Assembly (NCBI RefSeq): GCF_004514475.2
Contig: NZ_MYFO02000001.1
Location: forward strand, 1-64,000
Direction: 5' to 3'
From: Paenibacillus athensensis
GTDB taxonomy: Bacteria; Bacillota; Bacilli; Paenibacillales; NBRC-103111
DNA length: 64,000 nt
Shown: piece after piece, positions 1 to 8,961 of the stretch
How the letters are laid out: every line of letters begins with the position of its first letter
How positions within the stretch are numbered: position 1 is the first letter of the stretch
Translations under genes and position numbers: made by a program
Notes under the pieces: model-generated
The model's input: only the letters and a program-made list of their open reading frames with translations
What the model was told of the DNA's origin: nothing
The model's database searches: none

Positions 1-1
1 G

Positions 2-283
2 CTGATGGTATCAGCGAATGTGACGAACACGGGAACGGCGACGGTAGCAACATCAGTCAGTGCTAAATTAATGGGGCCGGACACAAGCGCAGGCTTAAAC
101 AGCGCCAATCGGGTGAACTGGAGCGGCGAGCTATGGGACGGGGGATTTGACCGGTTGGCGGACGGGCTGTACACGGTTCGGTTTACGACGGTTTGGAGCA
201 ACGGATACGTCCAAACGTATGATGTGCCGATCACGATTAAAAACAAGATATACAGCTTTTTGGTGACGCAGCTAAGAGATTGA
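2..283 (+). CDS. C-terminal end of an exported Ig-fold protein upstream of the Tad operon (partial)
   Basis: The reading frame is open from the first bases of the window and stops at 281-283, so only about 93 C-terminal residues are visible and the true start lies upstream. The visible part has the alternating pattern of a small beta sandwich, including NWSGELWDGG and a 'LADGLYTVRF' strand, which resembles the FlgD/CHU_C-type Ig-like domains that end many secreted or surface proteins. It lies 53 bases before the prepilin peptidase gene on the same strand and is probably part of the same transcript, so a surface or pilus-associated role is an inference. The first ATG in the frame, at base 5, is not a credible start because it has no room for a ribosome site. 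Confidence 0.6.
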   Translation: MMVSANVTNTGTATVATSVSAKLMGPDTSAGLNSANRVNWSGELWDGGFDRLADGLYTVRFTTVWSNGYVQTYDVPITIKNKIYSFLVTQLRD

Positions 284-336
284 ATCCGTACTGCGCAGTC
301 GTTTAACTATACATCTGAGAAGAGAGGCGTAGCTTC

Positions 337-852
337 ATGCCGTTACATCTTTATTTGTTGGCCGCGTTTATTCTAGTTGCATTTTATTTTGATGTTATGT
401 ACAGTAAGCTTCCGAATTGGCTGAATGCCACAGGTTTTGTTGCAGGACTTGCCCATCACGGGATCAGGAACGGATGGCAAGGTCTACTCCATGCTATACT
501 GGCGGCGTTGGTCGGTTTTGCAATTTTGTTGCTCTTATATGTCATGAAGGCTATGGAGGCTGGAGATGTCAAGCTGTTCGCTGCAATTGGTGCATTGACG
601 GGATTGGAATTTGTGTTGTATTGTCTCATGTACGCAATTGTTTATGCAGGGATAATCGGTGTACTGCTGATCCTGTTTCGTAAAGAATTTTTCCTGAGAA
701 TGCGGCGAATTTTACGTTATCTATTCGGCGTACTGCTTTTGCGCAATATGACGGCGGTCAAGCAGATTACAAAGGAAGATAATCTCCGATTTCCGTTTAT
801 GTATGCAGTATTGCCTGCGGTAGCAACAACTTGTTATTATTTTATTCATTAA
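337..852 (+). CDS. tadV: TadV/CpaA-type prepilin peptidase (A24 family)
   Basis: This 171-residue membrane protein is predicted to cleave the leader peptides of Flp-type prepilins and pseudopilins at the cytoplasmic face of the membrane. It shows the two aspartates expected of A24 aspartic peptidases: D19 in 'AFYFDV' after a short first membrane segment, and D77 in the motif 'EAGDVKL' (the GxGD-type motif). About five to six hydrophobic segments follow the pattern of the short archaeal/Tad-type enzymes that lack the N-methyltransferase domain. The start at 337 is preceded by 'AGAAGAGAGGCG'. It begins the run of Tad genes, all on the plus strand with short gaps or overlaps, so it is almost certainly co-transcribed with them. 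Confidence 0.9.
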   Translation: MPLHLYLLAAFILVAFYFDVMYSKLPNWLNATGFVAGLAHHGIRNGWQGLLHAILAALVGFAILLLLYVMKAMEAGDVKLFAAIGALTGLEFVLYCLMYAIVYAGIIGVLLILFRKEFFLRMRRILRYLFGVLLLRNMTAVKQITKEDNLRFPFMYAVLPAVATTCYYFIH

Positions 853-872
853 AAGGAAAGCAGGCGGTAACG

Positions 873-2453
873 ATGAAGCAGCAAGTGTGTGGTCTTTCTT
901 GCGAGTTTGTACAGGATAACGGTCATTTTCTGCTGGTAGGCGCTGACGGGCACTTGAAAAGTACGGAGCTGGCCGAATTGCAGATTCAGATGCTGCAAGC
1001 CAATTCCATTCCCCGGCTTCTTCCTCTACATGTAGAGGAGCTGAATTTAAGTGCCCATCTCCGATACGATCTTACGGCCAGGCGAATGTCCTCTAAAGTT
1101 ATTTCGGCGTCACGGTTCAGCTTGATCGATTACTACGGTATTTTGTTGGCTATCGCAATAGCGATTGAAGAAGGCGGAGCTTACATGCTGTACGAAAATC
1201 ATTTTGTGATTGATGAGGATTTCATTTTCATTGGTGAGCAGCTGACAGACATTTATTTGATGTATCTGCCCGTTAAGCAGCTCCAGCAAGCGATTCCGCT
1301 GGCAGAAGCTTTTCGAAATTTGGCTTTAAACTGGATTGGTCATGTTAAGGAAGTCTATGGAGACGGCTTGCAGGCTGTACTGAACTATTGCAGAGCAGAT
1401 ACATTCTCGGCTAGTGGGCTGAAGAAACTGCTGTTGCAGGTGCTTAATGCTGAAATTGCCCGCCCGATGCAAGCCGGCGCTACGCTGCCTGAACGGAGCC
1501 CTGCTCCTGCTGCAGAGGCAGAGTCATCATTTGCTCAAGCAGCTTCGATTCGTCCGGCGAAGACAACGGGACAGGAGCCGCAACCTTCGTATGTGAAGAG
1601 CCAAGTTGGAGCGCCAGTTGTCAAGCCCGGAGCTGCGACACAAGGAGCCAAGCCGCAAACACCTGAAAGCAGCGGATCTATGCCGGTGACGCAAAGGGAA
1701 AAAATCGTTTTGGCTTTACTTGTACTGCTGGGAAATGCCTTGATTTGGCGGGTTTATACCGATCATCCGGGAGAAGGCAGTCTGTTGATCGGTCTTGGCG
1801 CGACCTTATTGACATTTGATATGGCTTATGTGTATATATGCTTTCGTGATGAGCTAAAGGCCAAATTCGGACGCGGTGCAGAGAAAGATGAGGTTGCGGT
1901 CGCCAAAGAGCTTTCCCTTAAAGCATCTTCTCCGGCGAGATCGCCAAAAGCGGCGAAGCGAAACCGTGGAGCAACGGATGTGGAACCCAAACCGATCGGA
2001 TTTGATAAATCGCAGCTCGCCGTGCAGCCGCAAGGGCCGCTTGATGCCGACTATTATAACCAGTTATCAATGCAAACGACGCTGTTGAACCAACCTGAAC
2101 ATGAGAAGACCGTTCTTTTGAACACCATGTCCGCTGGAACAGCCAAACCGGTGCCGCAACTGGAGGTTCGCAGGGATGGACGGACAGCTTTTCACGCACT
2201 TTCCGTACAGCCTTTCGTTATTGGGCGAGGGGGGGCAGCTGTACATCTTGAAGATAATACCGTAGGTGTGTCAAGGATGCATATGGAGCTACAACAAGAT
2301 AATGGAATTTGGTACGCTAAAGATTTAGGGTCCAAGAATGGCAGTTTACTTAATGAGCAGCCGATGGTCGCTTACAGAGCCTACCCGCTCAAGGATGGCG
2401 ACGTCGTGAAAATTGTCAAAACGGAATTTGTATTCCGTATGGTTCCTGTCTGA
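873..2453 (+). CDS. DUF6382-like/FHA domain protein of the Tad locus
   Basis: I place the start at the ATG at 873, preceded by AAAGGAAAG, rather than the in-frame ATG at 831 inside tadV; this gives 526 residues. The N-terminal ~190 residues form a mixed alpha/beta domain of the DUF6382 type that accompanies Paenibacillus Tad genes. A Pro/Ala-rich linker follows, then two hydrophobic segments near residues 275-320 ('KIVLALLVLLGNALIW' and 'SLLIGLGATLLTFDMA'), and finally an FHA domain with the phosphothreonine-binding signatures 'VIGRGG', 'VSRMHMEL' and 'DLGSKNGSLLN'. FHA domains bind phosphothreonine peptides, so this protein probably reads a phosphorylation signal at the membrane. The stop overlaps the next start by one base (TGATG), which couples it to the PP2C phosphatase gene. 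The kinase is not in the window. Confidence 0.87.
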   Translation: MKQQVCGLSCEFVQDNGHFLLVGADGHLKSTELAELQIQMLQANSIPRLLPLHVEELNLSAHLRYDLTARRMSSKVISASRFSLIDYYGILLAIAIAIEEGGAYMLYENHFVIDEDFIFIGEQLTDIYLMYLPVKQLQQAIPLAEAFRNLALNWIGHVKEVYGDGLQAVLNYCRADTFSASGLKKLLLQVLNAEIARPMQAGATLPERSPAPAAEAESSFAQAASIRPAKTTGQEPQPSYVKSQVGAPVVKPGAATQGAKPQTPESSGSMPVTQREKIVLALLVLLGNALIWRVYTDHPGEGSLLIGLGATLLTFDMAYVYICFRDELKAKFGRGAEKDEVAVAKELSLKASSPARSPKAAKRNRGATDVEPKPIGFDKSQLAVQPQGPLDADYYNQLSMQTTLLNQPEHEKTVLLNTMSAGTAKPVPQLEVRRDGRTAFHALSVQPFVIGRGGAAVHLEDNTVGVSRMHMELQQDNGIWYAKDLGSKNGSLLNEQPMVAYRAYPLKDGDVVKIVKTEFVFRMVPV

Positions 2454-3385
2454 TGCGTAATGACTGGGAATACGGTTTGTCTACCGATCCGGGGATATAC
2501 AAACCCATTAATGAAGATCGCTGCTTTCTCAGACTGGGCGAAAAACGGCGTCCAGGTCGCCGTGCAATATTGGCTGCGGTCGCGGATGGAATGGGCGGTC
2601 ACGGAGCTGGAGACCGGGCAAGTCAATTAGCGATTGACCGGCTCAAAAACTGGTGGGATAGAAGTATGCCTTTGATTGTAAGGCTGGACGAACGCATGGG
2701 TTTACTGGAGCGGGAAATGGCGGAAGTTTTTCGACAAATCAATGAGGAGCTGTGGAATCCGCCGGAGGGGGCGGCGTCAGGTAGCGGTACGACGCTCTCC
2801 GTTCTTATCGTTATCGATACGGAATATTATGTGTTTCATACGGGCGATACACGCGTTTATCTGCTTTGGAAGGATCAGGAGGGCAGGGGAGCCCAGCCGA
2901 TTCCCTCGTCCTCTTGTCTGCAAAGCACGGGCAACATTCATCTAAAGGATTCATGGACTTACAACTCATTATTGCAGCTATCCATAGACCAGACATGGGT
3001 GGCTGAAGAAGTGAATCGAGGGAGGCTGGGGAGAGAAGCGTTGTATACGCATCCGAAACGCAACGTCTTGACGCATTGTCTCGGCATTAATGATCATGTG
3101 GAAACGATTAGGACAAGTGGAACTTGGCAAATGGATGAGCTGTTTGTAGTATGCAGCGACGGCTTCTTTTCTTTGTTTCCGGAAGATCGGTTGTTGTATG
3201 AAATCAACGCAGCTTTGGAGCGACACAAGAGCTTGCAGGAAGTCAGCGATGCTTTGGTTCATAAAGCCTGTCTTTTGGGGGCTCCCGATAATGTAAGCTT
3301 GCTGCTCCTGCGACCTGCGTCATCAGGCACGTTCAGAGGTGCATGGACAAAAAGACTGTGGAACGCGGCAAAAAGCAAGAAATAA
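2453..3385 (+). CDS. PP2C-family serine/threonine protein phosphatase
   Basis: This 310-residue cytosolic protein carries the ordered motifs of the metal-dependent PP2C family: 'NEDRCF' near residue 20, 'AVADGMGGHGAGD' near 44, 'GSGTTLSV' near 108, 'HTGDTRVYLL' near 125, 'VVCSDGFFSLF' near 228 and 'GAPDNVSLLLL' near 275. The metal-binding aspartates in DGMGG, SDG and PDN are all present, so it should be active. It is translationally coupled to the upstream FHA gene by a one-base overlap. The pair suggests reversible Ser/Thr phosphorylation as a control on the pilus machine, by analogy with phosphatase-FHA pairs in secretion systems; this link is inference. An insertion of about 25 residues between 'VYLLWKDQ' and 'LSIDQT' is longer than in minimal PP2C proteins. 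Confidence 0.92.
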   Translation: MRNDWEYGLSTDPGIYKPINEDRCFLRLGEKRRPGRRAILAAVADGMGGHGAGDRASQLAIDRLKNWWDRSMPLIVRLDERMGLLEREMAEVFRQINEELWNPPEGAASGSGTTLSVLIVIDTEYYVFHTGDTRVYLLWKDQEGRGAQPIPSSSCLQSTGNIHLKDSWTYNSLLQLSIDQTWVAEEVNRGRLGREALYTHPKRNVLTHCLGINDHVETIRTSGTWQMDELFVVCSDGFFSLFPEDRLLYEINAALERHKSLQEVSDALVHKACLLGAPDNVSLLLLRPASSGTFRGAWTKRLWNAAKSKK

Positions 3386-3448
3386 AAAATATTTCAACAT
3401 TCTATTTTATTCGTCATAATTCGACAATATGAGGCTGTGTTCCTAGTA

Positions 3449-3454
3449 TATAAT
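3449..3454 (+). promoter_or_regulatory. Possible internal -10 element before the cpaB-like gene
   Basis: A perfect TATAAT lies in an AT-rich 104-base gap between the phosphatase gene and the cpaB-like gene. A TCGACA at 3421-3426 could be a -35 element but is 22 bases away, which is longer than normal. The gap is much larger than the others in this operon, so an internal promoter separating the FHA/PP2C genes from the pilus assembly genes is plausible but not established. Confidence 0.35.
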
Positions 3455-3489
3455 ACATATATGCAAAGAGGTGAGGAGAGCATATAGTC

Positions 3490-4449
3490 ATGCGGTTGCG
3501 CAAAATGCTGGTTTATCTGATCGGGATTTTATTCATCGTAATTTCTGTTTATTTGTACGTAAAGGTCATCAATAGCTATAAGGAGTCCGTTACTACGACG
3601 TTAACGCTGCAGGCTACCCGGCTTATTCAAGCCGGTGAAATCATCCAGACGGGTATGTTTCAGCCTGTAACTGTTCCCATTGCGCAGCATCGTGATGATG
3701 CAGCTATCAGCGAGCAGGAACTATTGGGCAAGATGGCCCTGGTTCCGATCGGAATGGGTGAGGAATTTGCCAAATGGAAGATCGGCGTCGATATTGCCGC
3801 GCCCGCGCCTGGACAATTTCTTTCCAGCTTCAAGACAGATTCATTGACGAATGTAAACAATATGGTGCGTAGAGGGGATCGCGTCGATGTTTGGATTGAT
3901 TTCGAGAATCCGCGGCAGTTCGTCGATGCAAGCGGTTCGCGAATGCAGATTGGCAGTGTCAAAATCATATCCGGTTTGAAAGTTGTCAACGTAAAAACAG
4001 CCGAAGGTGCGGAGGTAGAAGAAAACGGGGGCGGGGCTGAAGTGCTCGATGCGATCAGAAGCGGAGCGCTACAGGTGAATCAGGATAATATTGGTCGAGT
4101 AAGGTCCAAGCCCAGCGGCATAGCTTTTGCCAATACGTATATTATGGACGACGAAATCAGCAATGCCTATGTGCTCGGTTCTCTTGGCGGCAGAATAAGG
4201 CTTACGCTGCCTAATCTGTATAGCAGACTAGAAGGATCGGGACAAACGGTCTTGACGGATACCTTTCAGCAGTTAAAGCACACCGGAATTTTTAATAAAG
4301 AAACAAAGGGCGAAGAGGTACAGGTTGGAACGATTGTCCCTTCAGAGGTCAAAGGTATTGAGGGATCAGCGGAAAGCTTGCCTTCCTCCGACACAAACAG
4401 CAAGGTTTCTGATGAACCCAAGCAGCCGACGATTATTGAAGTCAAATAG
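3490..4449 (+). CDS. cpaB: CpaB/RcpC-like SAF domain Tad assembly protein
   Basis: The 319-residue product starts with a single membrane segment at residues 5-25 ('MLVYLIGILFIVISVYLYV') followed by an extracytoplasmic SAF-type beta-clip domain, with 'ATRLIQAGEIIQTGMFQPV' and 'LLGKMALVPIGMGEEF' matching the family's two typical segments. CpaB/RcpC proteins are assembly factors of Tad/Flp pili on the outer face of the membrane. In a monoderm organism it would sit in the wall zone. The C-terminal 60 residues are rich in Ser, Glu and Pro and look disordered. A strong AGGTGAGGAG ribosome site precedes the ATG. The next gene starts 12 bases downstream. Confidence 0.82.
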   Translation: MRLRKMLVYLIGILFIVISVYLYVKVINSYKESVTTTLTLQATRLIQAGEIIQTGMFQPVTVPIAQHRDDAAISEQELLGKMALVPIGMGEEFAKWKIGVDIAAPAPGQFLSSFKTDSLTNVNNMVRRGDRVDVWIDFENPRQFVDASGSRMQIGSVKIISGLKVVNVKTAEGAEVEENGGGAEVLDAIRSGALQVNQDNIGRVRSKPSGIAFANTYIMDDEISNAYVLGSLGGRIRLTLPNLYSRLEGSGQTVLTDTFQQLKHTGIFNKETKGEEVQVGTIVPSEVKGIEGSAESLPSSDTNSKVSDEPKQPTIIEVK

Positions 4450-4461
4450 GGGGGCTCTCGG

Positions 4462-5679
4462 ATGAAAATACTAGTGGGTCTGCCGGATACAATGTCTGCG
4501 GAGCTTGCTTCCGGGAACATGAAAGCTGTTCAGGCGATTAGTGTTCACAGCTTTGAACAGTATCAATATAAACTTGATGATCAATACGAGAAAATAGTGC
4601 TTCATTGCGACTTATTCGCCACAGTGTATCCGTGGGAATGGATGCAGGAACTAAAGCGGCGCCATCCGCATGTGCCAGTTGCTGTTATTTTGTCGGAGGG
4701 TGTTTATGATTCGATAATGAGCGATATCGTTTGCCGTTTGGCTGTCGATTTCGAAATGACTGTTATTCCGCAAAGCTTGACGGCGGATGAATTGGCAGAA
4801 GTCATTAAATATTTCGTTACAGGTGAACAAAGGCAATTTCCGGTCCGTGGCACCTTGATTGCAGTGATGTCCGCAGCTCCGCAGGACGGAGCGACGACAA
4901 TTGCCGTTAATACGGCGATCGAATTGGCTCGCATGACATCTCTGCAAGTCGGTGTGCTGGATTTAAATCTATGGAGTCCGGTGTTAAAAGACGTGTTGAA
5001 TATGCCCGCTCAAGGAAGAGATTTGCTGACACTGAGGCCCAGATTGGCCTCGCGTACGCTGACCTCCGAGGACCTTCTTCAGCACTGCGTCTCCAGCCGC
5101 AGCTATGCCAATCTAAAATGGCTTTTTGGTACGAGCCGTCGCGACACGGCGCCGGATTTATCGATGGAGCAGGTGCGTATATTGCTGGACACCGCCAAAA
5201 GCACTTTTGACGTCACGCTTGTAGATGTTCATACTTTGCCTAACAATGCAGCTACCGTATACAGCGTCAAACATGCTGACGAGCGTTGGCTGGTGACTCA
5301 GCCTGTGTATACAAGTTTTAAAACCAGCTGGCCGGATTGGTTTGAATGCTATTGGAGACATTGCGGGTTGACTGCCAAAGATTTTTCAATGATCATCAAT
5401 CGATATGACCCTTCTGGAAAAATTAAGAAAAGCGCAATCGAAGCTTCGACGGGCTTGAACAGCATCGCTGAGATTGCCAATGTAGGCGGAGGCATGGGGA
5501 TCAAAGCGGTTAACGATGGACAACCGTTACTTTTGCAAACCAATAATGAACAATTCGTTCGCGATATTCGCCGGTTGACGGAGAAGATTGCTGCGGGTTT
5601 GGGCATTCACACGCTTGGGGCGGATGCGGCAAATCGAACTCCCTTACTGAAAAAATGGCTGAATCGGCTGCTCAATTAA
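4462..5679 (+). CDS. tadZ: TadZ/CpaE-like MinD-ParA family protein with degenerate P-loop
   Basis: The 405-residue product has an N-terminal atypical receiver-like domain (about 1-125) and a ParA/MinD-like domain from residue 130, the layout of TadZ/CpaE proteins that localise the pilus machine. The P-loop reads 'SAAPQDGATTIAVNTA' at 137-152: the invariant Walker A lysine position is Ala144 and the deviant signature lysine is absent too, while the two threonines remain. The usual aspartate region is present as 'GVLDLNLWSP'. This suggests a protein that binds nucleotide weakly or not at all and works as a scaffold. Atypical Walker A motifs are known in some TadZ proteins, so this may be a family trait. 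It sits between cpaB and tadA, as in other Tad loci. Confidence 0.8.
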   Translation: MKILVGLPDTMSAELASGNMKAVQAISVHSFEQYQYKLDDQYEKIVLHCDLFATVYPWEWMQELKRRHPHVPVAVILSEGVYDSIMSDIVCRLAVDFEMTVIPQSLTADELAEVIKYFVTGEQRQFPVRGTLIAVMSAAPQDGATTIAVNTAIELARMTSLQVGVLDLNLWSPVLKDVLNMPAQGRDLLTLRPRLASRTLTSEDLLQHCVSSRSYANLKWLFGTSRRDTAPDLSMEQVRILLDTAKSTFDVTLVDVHTLPNNAATVYSVKHADERWLVTQPVYTSFKTSWPDWFECYWRHCGLTAKDFSMIINRYDPSGKIKKSAIEASTGLNSIAEIANVGGGMGIKAVNDGQPLLLQTNNEQFVRDIRRLTEKIAAGLGIHTLGADAANRTPLLKKWLNRLLN

Positions 5680-5691
5680 GGAGGCTAATCG

Positions 5692-7101
5692 ATGACAACC
5701 ATGCTAAGAATGCGTCCCCGTACCCCTTTTAATATGAAAGAATCGCTGCTAAATAGCAAAATTATGGATCAGCAGTTGTCCGAGCCGAGTGAACGACAAG
5801 CTAAAAATGGTTCATTTGCCATAGTACCTTTACGTAAAGCTGTAGATGTGATTTATGGACATATCACTGAACTGACAAAATCGGATGAAACGCTGCGTGA
5901 AGACGTGTTGAATGCCGGTTTGGGTAACCCGGTCTCTCAGGAGAAAATCAAAGCGACCATTAGTAATTTAATGACCGAATACCGGATTGAAGTAGATGAG
6001 CGAACAATTATCGACGGTATGACGGGTGTAGAGAGTATTTTCGCTCAAACGTGCGGCGCCAGTTTGATTGAAGATTTGTATCGCCAAAAGGAAGTAGAAG
6101 AAGTCCAGGTAAACGGCAGACGGATTTTTCTTGTAGTAAATGGGGAATCACAATTGCACCATCGCCAGTTCGAATCGCTGGAGGATGTGCGGCTGCTGCA
6201 GGAGCGATTATCGTTGTGTGGCAAAAAGCCCATCAGTGAAAAAAATCCGGTGCTCCAATCCTATATGTACAACCGTTCCCGGTTAGTTATGGCCCGCGAG
6301 CCGTATTCCGATCAACCGACAATTAATATACGGAATTTTATCGTCCGCGACGTTACGCTGGATAGTCTGGTTCATGACTCCGGTACATTGAATGTACGTA
6401 TGGGGGAGTTGTTGCGCTTGCTCGTGCGTTATCATGCCTCGCAGATTGTGGGAGGCAGCACGAATACGGGAAAAACGACATTTCTCTTCGCTCTGTGCAA
6501 CGAAATTCCGGTCAAAGAGCGGATCGTCACGCTGGAAAAAGAATTTGAAATTTCCCTGCGAGAAAGATTGAAAGGCGTCCGTAACATAGTCGCATTGCGA
6601 GAGGTGGAAGAAAGCCGGCTTCAAATGGAGGAGGCATTCAAGCCGATTCTCGTCATGAGTCCCAAATGGGTCATCATTGGCGAAGCGAAAGGCTCCGAAG
6701 TGTCGCAAATGATTCAAGGCAGCTTGCGTGGACATGACATTATGGGGACGATGCACGTCAAGTATCGCCAATCCTTTATTTCAGATGTCATCGATATGGT
6801 CAAACAGGATGGGCGTCATCATGATGATGACAATCTAAAAAGCCGGATTGCCCGTGCGTTTAACATTCTGATATTTTTGCGGATTGTCAATGTCAACGGA
6901 ACGAATCGACGCGTAGTAACGGAAATTACAGAGTTGTATGCGAACGAGCAGGACCAGGTTTTTTTGAATCCACTTGTTTTGTGGAATTATAAAACGAACG
7001 ATTGGGAATTTACGGGTAACAAGTTGAGCTCTGCGCTTATGGACCACATGATTCAACACGGGGCCAGGGAACAGTTTTTTGAAAGCTTGGGGGTGTACTG
7101 A
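5692..7101 (+). CDS. tadA: TadA/CpaF-type secretion ATPase
   Basis: This 469-residue cytosolic hexameric motor is expected to power Tad pilus assembly and possibly retraction. It has a CpaF-type N-terminal domain, the Walker A motif 'GGSTNTGKTT' with Lys261, and a Walker B-type segment 'WVIIGEAKGSE' where many relatives have GEVRGxE. It also has the downstream 'GTMHVK' histidine box of the type II/IV secretion ATPase family. Length agrees with the family. It starts 12 bases after tadZ with GGAGG before the ATG, and its stop overlaps the tadB start region (TGAATG), so the genes are probably translated together. Confidence 0.93.
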   Translation: MTTMLRMRPRTPFNMKESLLNSKIMDQQLSEPSERQAKNGSFAIVPLRKAVDVIYGHITELTKSDETLREDVLNAGLGNPVSQEKIKATISNLMTEYRIEVDERTIIDGMTGVESIFAQTCGASLIEDLYRQKEVEEVQVNGRRIFLVVNGESQLHHRQFESLEDVRLLQERLSLCGKKPISEKNPVLQSYMYNRSRLVMAREPYSDQPTINIRNFIVRDVTLDSLVHDSGTLNVRMGELLRLLVRYHASQIVGGSTNTGKTTFLFALCNEIPVKERIVTLEKEFEISLRERLKGVRNIVALREVEESRLQMEEAFKPILVMSPKWVIIGEAKGSEVSQMIQGSLRGHDIMGTMHVKYRQSFISDVIDMVKQDGRHHDDDNLKSRIARAFNILIFLRIVNVNGTNRRVVTEITELYANEQDQVFLNPLVLWNYKTNDWEFTGNKLSSALMDHMIQHGAREQFFESLGVY

Positions 7102-8067
7102 ATGAAAGAGCTGATCCAGGGGCTATCCTTCGGTTTTTTCGTGCTTGGCACCGTGATCCTGGCTTTGCAAATCATCCGCGTTTTGTACAACAGGTCGGAG
7201 GTTTTCCACAGGGAATATATTGTGGGTAAAAATCGGCTGGACAGGAAAACCGGCTTCAGCATGTATCAGTTCCGCTGGTTGGGCAAATTTAAAGAGATGG
7301 TTGAAATTGCCGGCGTGCGCTTCTCGCCAAATGTGATTCTAGGCGCTGTTCTTGTTTTGTTTTTTTTAGCTTTTTTCAGTGCAGACCTTATGATAAATAT
7401 GCTCAGAATGCAGTATGCAGTAGGTGCTGCAAGAGTGATCGATCCGACCAATAAACTGCTTAATGTGTTGTTTGCTTTGTTAATTAGCTCATTACCGCTT
7501 TTTTATGTGTTTTTCAAGCTACAACGCAAGCGGCAAGAGATTGCTTTAAGCATGATTGCGACGGTACAAAATTTTATCGGAAATTACAACAATAATTTGA
7601 CCTTGGGGGATCTGGTAACCAAATCGGCCAAAACGATGCCGCGGGAAATTCAAAGTGAATGGATGTTCCTGGAGATGGCGGTACGCACACGCGACATGAG
7701 GGAGGCTGTGCTGGATTTTGCCCGCCGGATCGATAATCATTGGGGAGAGGATTTTGCTGATATTTTGCTGGTTAAGGGCGAATACGGCAATGATGTTACA
7801 AATTCATTGCATAAGCTGGTCCGGGAGATGCAAGCGGCCAAGGCCAACGAGCAGAAGCGGCAAGCGATGATTTCGATTTATCGAATTGGCACATCCATGA
7901 TGGTCGGGTTTGCATTGCTGATTATCGGGATTAATATTTCGCTTGACGGCAACAACTACAAATATTATTTTATCGACCCGCGTGGCAAGCTGCTGATTGA
8001 GATTTCGATTCTTGTGTTGTTTGCTTCGTTGGTACTTGTTGTATTCTCAGGAAGGAAAAGGATTTAG
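7102..8067 (+). CDS. tadB: TadB-like inner membrane platform protein
   Basis: The 321-residue product has an N-terminal membrane segment, two further hydrophobic segments around residues 75-95 and 110-135, a cytosolic helical T2SF-type region (about 145-245), and two C-terminal membrane segments. This is the layout of TadB, one of two GspF-type platform proteins that TadA acts on. The segment 'VTKSAKTMPREIQSEWMFLE' lies in the T2SF region. It directly follows tadA and precedes the tadC-like gene by 3 bases, the standard order of Tad operons. Assignment as TadB rather than TadC is by order only. Confidence 0.82.
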   Translation: MKELIQGLSFGFFVLGTVILALQIIRVLYNRSEVFHREYIVGKNRLDRKTGFSMYQFRWLGKFKEMVEIAGVRFSPNVILGAVLVLFFLAFFSADLMINMLRMQYAVGAARVIDPTNKLLNVLFALLISSLPLFYVFFKLQRKRQEIALSMIATVQNFIGNYNNNLTLGDLVTKSAKTMPREIQSEWMFLEMAVRTRDMREAVLDFARRIDNHWGEDFADILLVKGEYGNDVTNSLHKLVREMQAAKANEQKRQAMISIYRIGTSMMVGFALLIIGINISLDGNNYKYYFIDPRGKLLIEISILVLFASLVLVVFSGRKRI

Positions 8068-8070
8068 CAG

Positions 8071-8961
8071 ATGCAAGTGATTGCTATTCTGTTATTTGTC
8101 GCCGGTCTCTGTATGGTTGTTTTCAGGTTTATTGCTGGTCTCAATTTTTCACGAACGTCCGGTTTATATTATCGGAGTTTCGTCCAGGACCGCCGTTGGC
8201 TGACCGATGTTCTGGCCAAGTGGAAGGCTTCCGAGGAGCAGTCCAAGGGAGGGCAAAAGCTGCGTCAGCGGCTGCATCTGGCCGGGTATCCGCTAGGTTT
8301 GACTGTGTTTGCTTATAATCTCGTCAAGATGGGGTTGTTTCTGCTGGTCACGAGCTTTTTCATTGTCGATTTTATTTATCGATTTCGCGTGTCGCACAAC
8401 CTGCTCGATTTCCGTTTCTTCTCTTATGCTTTTGCTGTCACAAGTGTATTGCTTATGCCCGACCTGCTGCTCGCTTTGCGGGCCAGAAGTCGAAAAACGC
8501 AGCTATTGTTTGAAATTTCGAAGCTGTCGCACAGGCTGACGATGTGCATGTCCAACAAGTCCGATTTGCGTGAAACGATTTTGCGCGCCAGTCGTACGTT
8601 GGTTTTGCTAAAGCCTTATATCAATGAGCTGAGCACGAATTGGAACACAGGGCAGGAGGCTGCCATACTGGAATTCGGTCGTCAGGTCGGCATTACGGAA
8701 GTATATCCGCTCGTCAATACTTTGCTGGCTATCAGCACGGTCGAAGTGACGGAAATTGCCGATATGTTGGAGCAGCAAGTCGATAGCATTGATAAGTCAC
8801 TGGATTTTGAAATTCAGAAGAAAATCGAGAACGCACCGCTAGGGATCATTTTTCTGATTATTATTCCCTTCTTCATTGTACTGGTATTAATGATTTACCC
8901 GTGGATGACATATTTGTCCGAGCAGTTAACCGGCTCTTTCGGAGGGGGAGGACTTCCATGA
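8071..8961 (+). CDS. tadC: TadC-like inner membrane platform protein
   Basis: This is the second GspF/T2SF-type membrane protein, 296 residues. It shows an N-terminal membrane segment, a pair of hydrophobic segments at about 85-115 and 120-140, a cytosolic helical region ending in 'DKSLDFEIQKKIENAPLG', and a C-terminal double hydrophobic stretch. It should pair with TadB to form the platform for pilin polymerisation. Its last four bases overlap the start of the first tiny membrane protein (ATGA), which means the small gene is translationally coupled to it. Confidence 0.82.
   Translation: MQVIAILLFVAGLCMVVFRFIAGLNFSRTSGLYYRSFVQDRRWLTDVLAKWKASEEQSKGGQKLRQRLHLAGYPLGLTVFAYNLVKMGLFLLVTSFFIVDFIYRFRVSHNLLDFRFFSYAFAVTSVLLMPDLLLALRARSRKTQLLFEISKLSHRLTMCMSNKSDLRETILRASRTLVLLKPYINELSTNWNTGQEAAILEFGRQVGITEVYPLVNTLLAISTVEVTEIADMLEQQVDSIDKSLDFEIQKKIENAPLGIIFLIIIPFFIVLVLMIYPWMTYLSEQLTGSFGGGGLP

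Noticed and set aside
831..872. Upstream start of the FHA gene inside tadV
   Set aside because: The extra 14 residues overlap tadV and have no ribosome site, while the ATG at 873 follows AAAGGAAAG.
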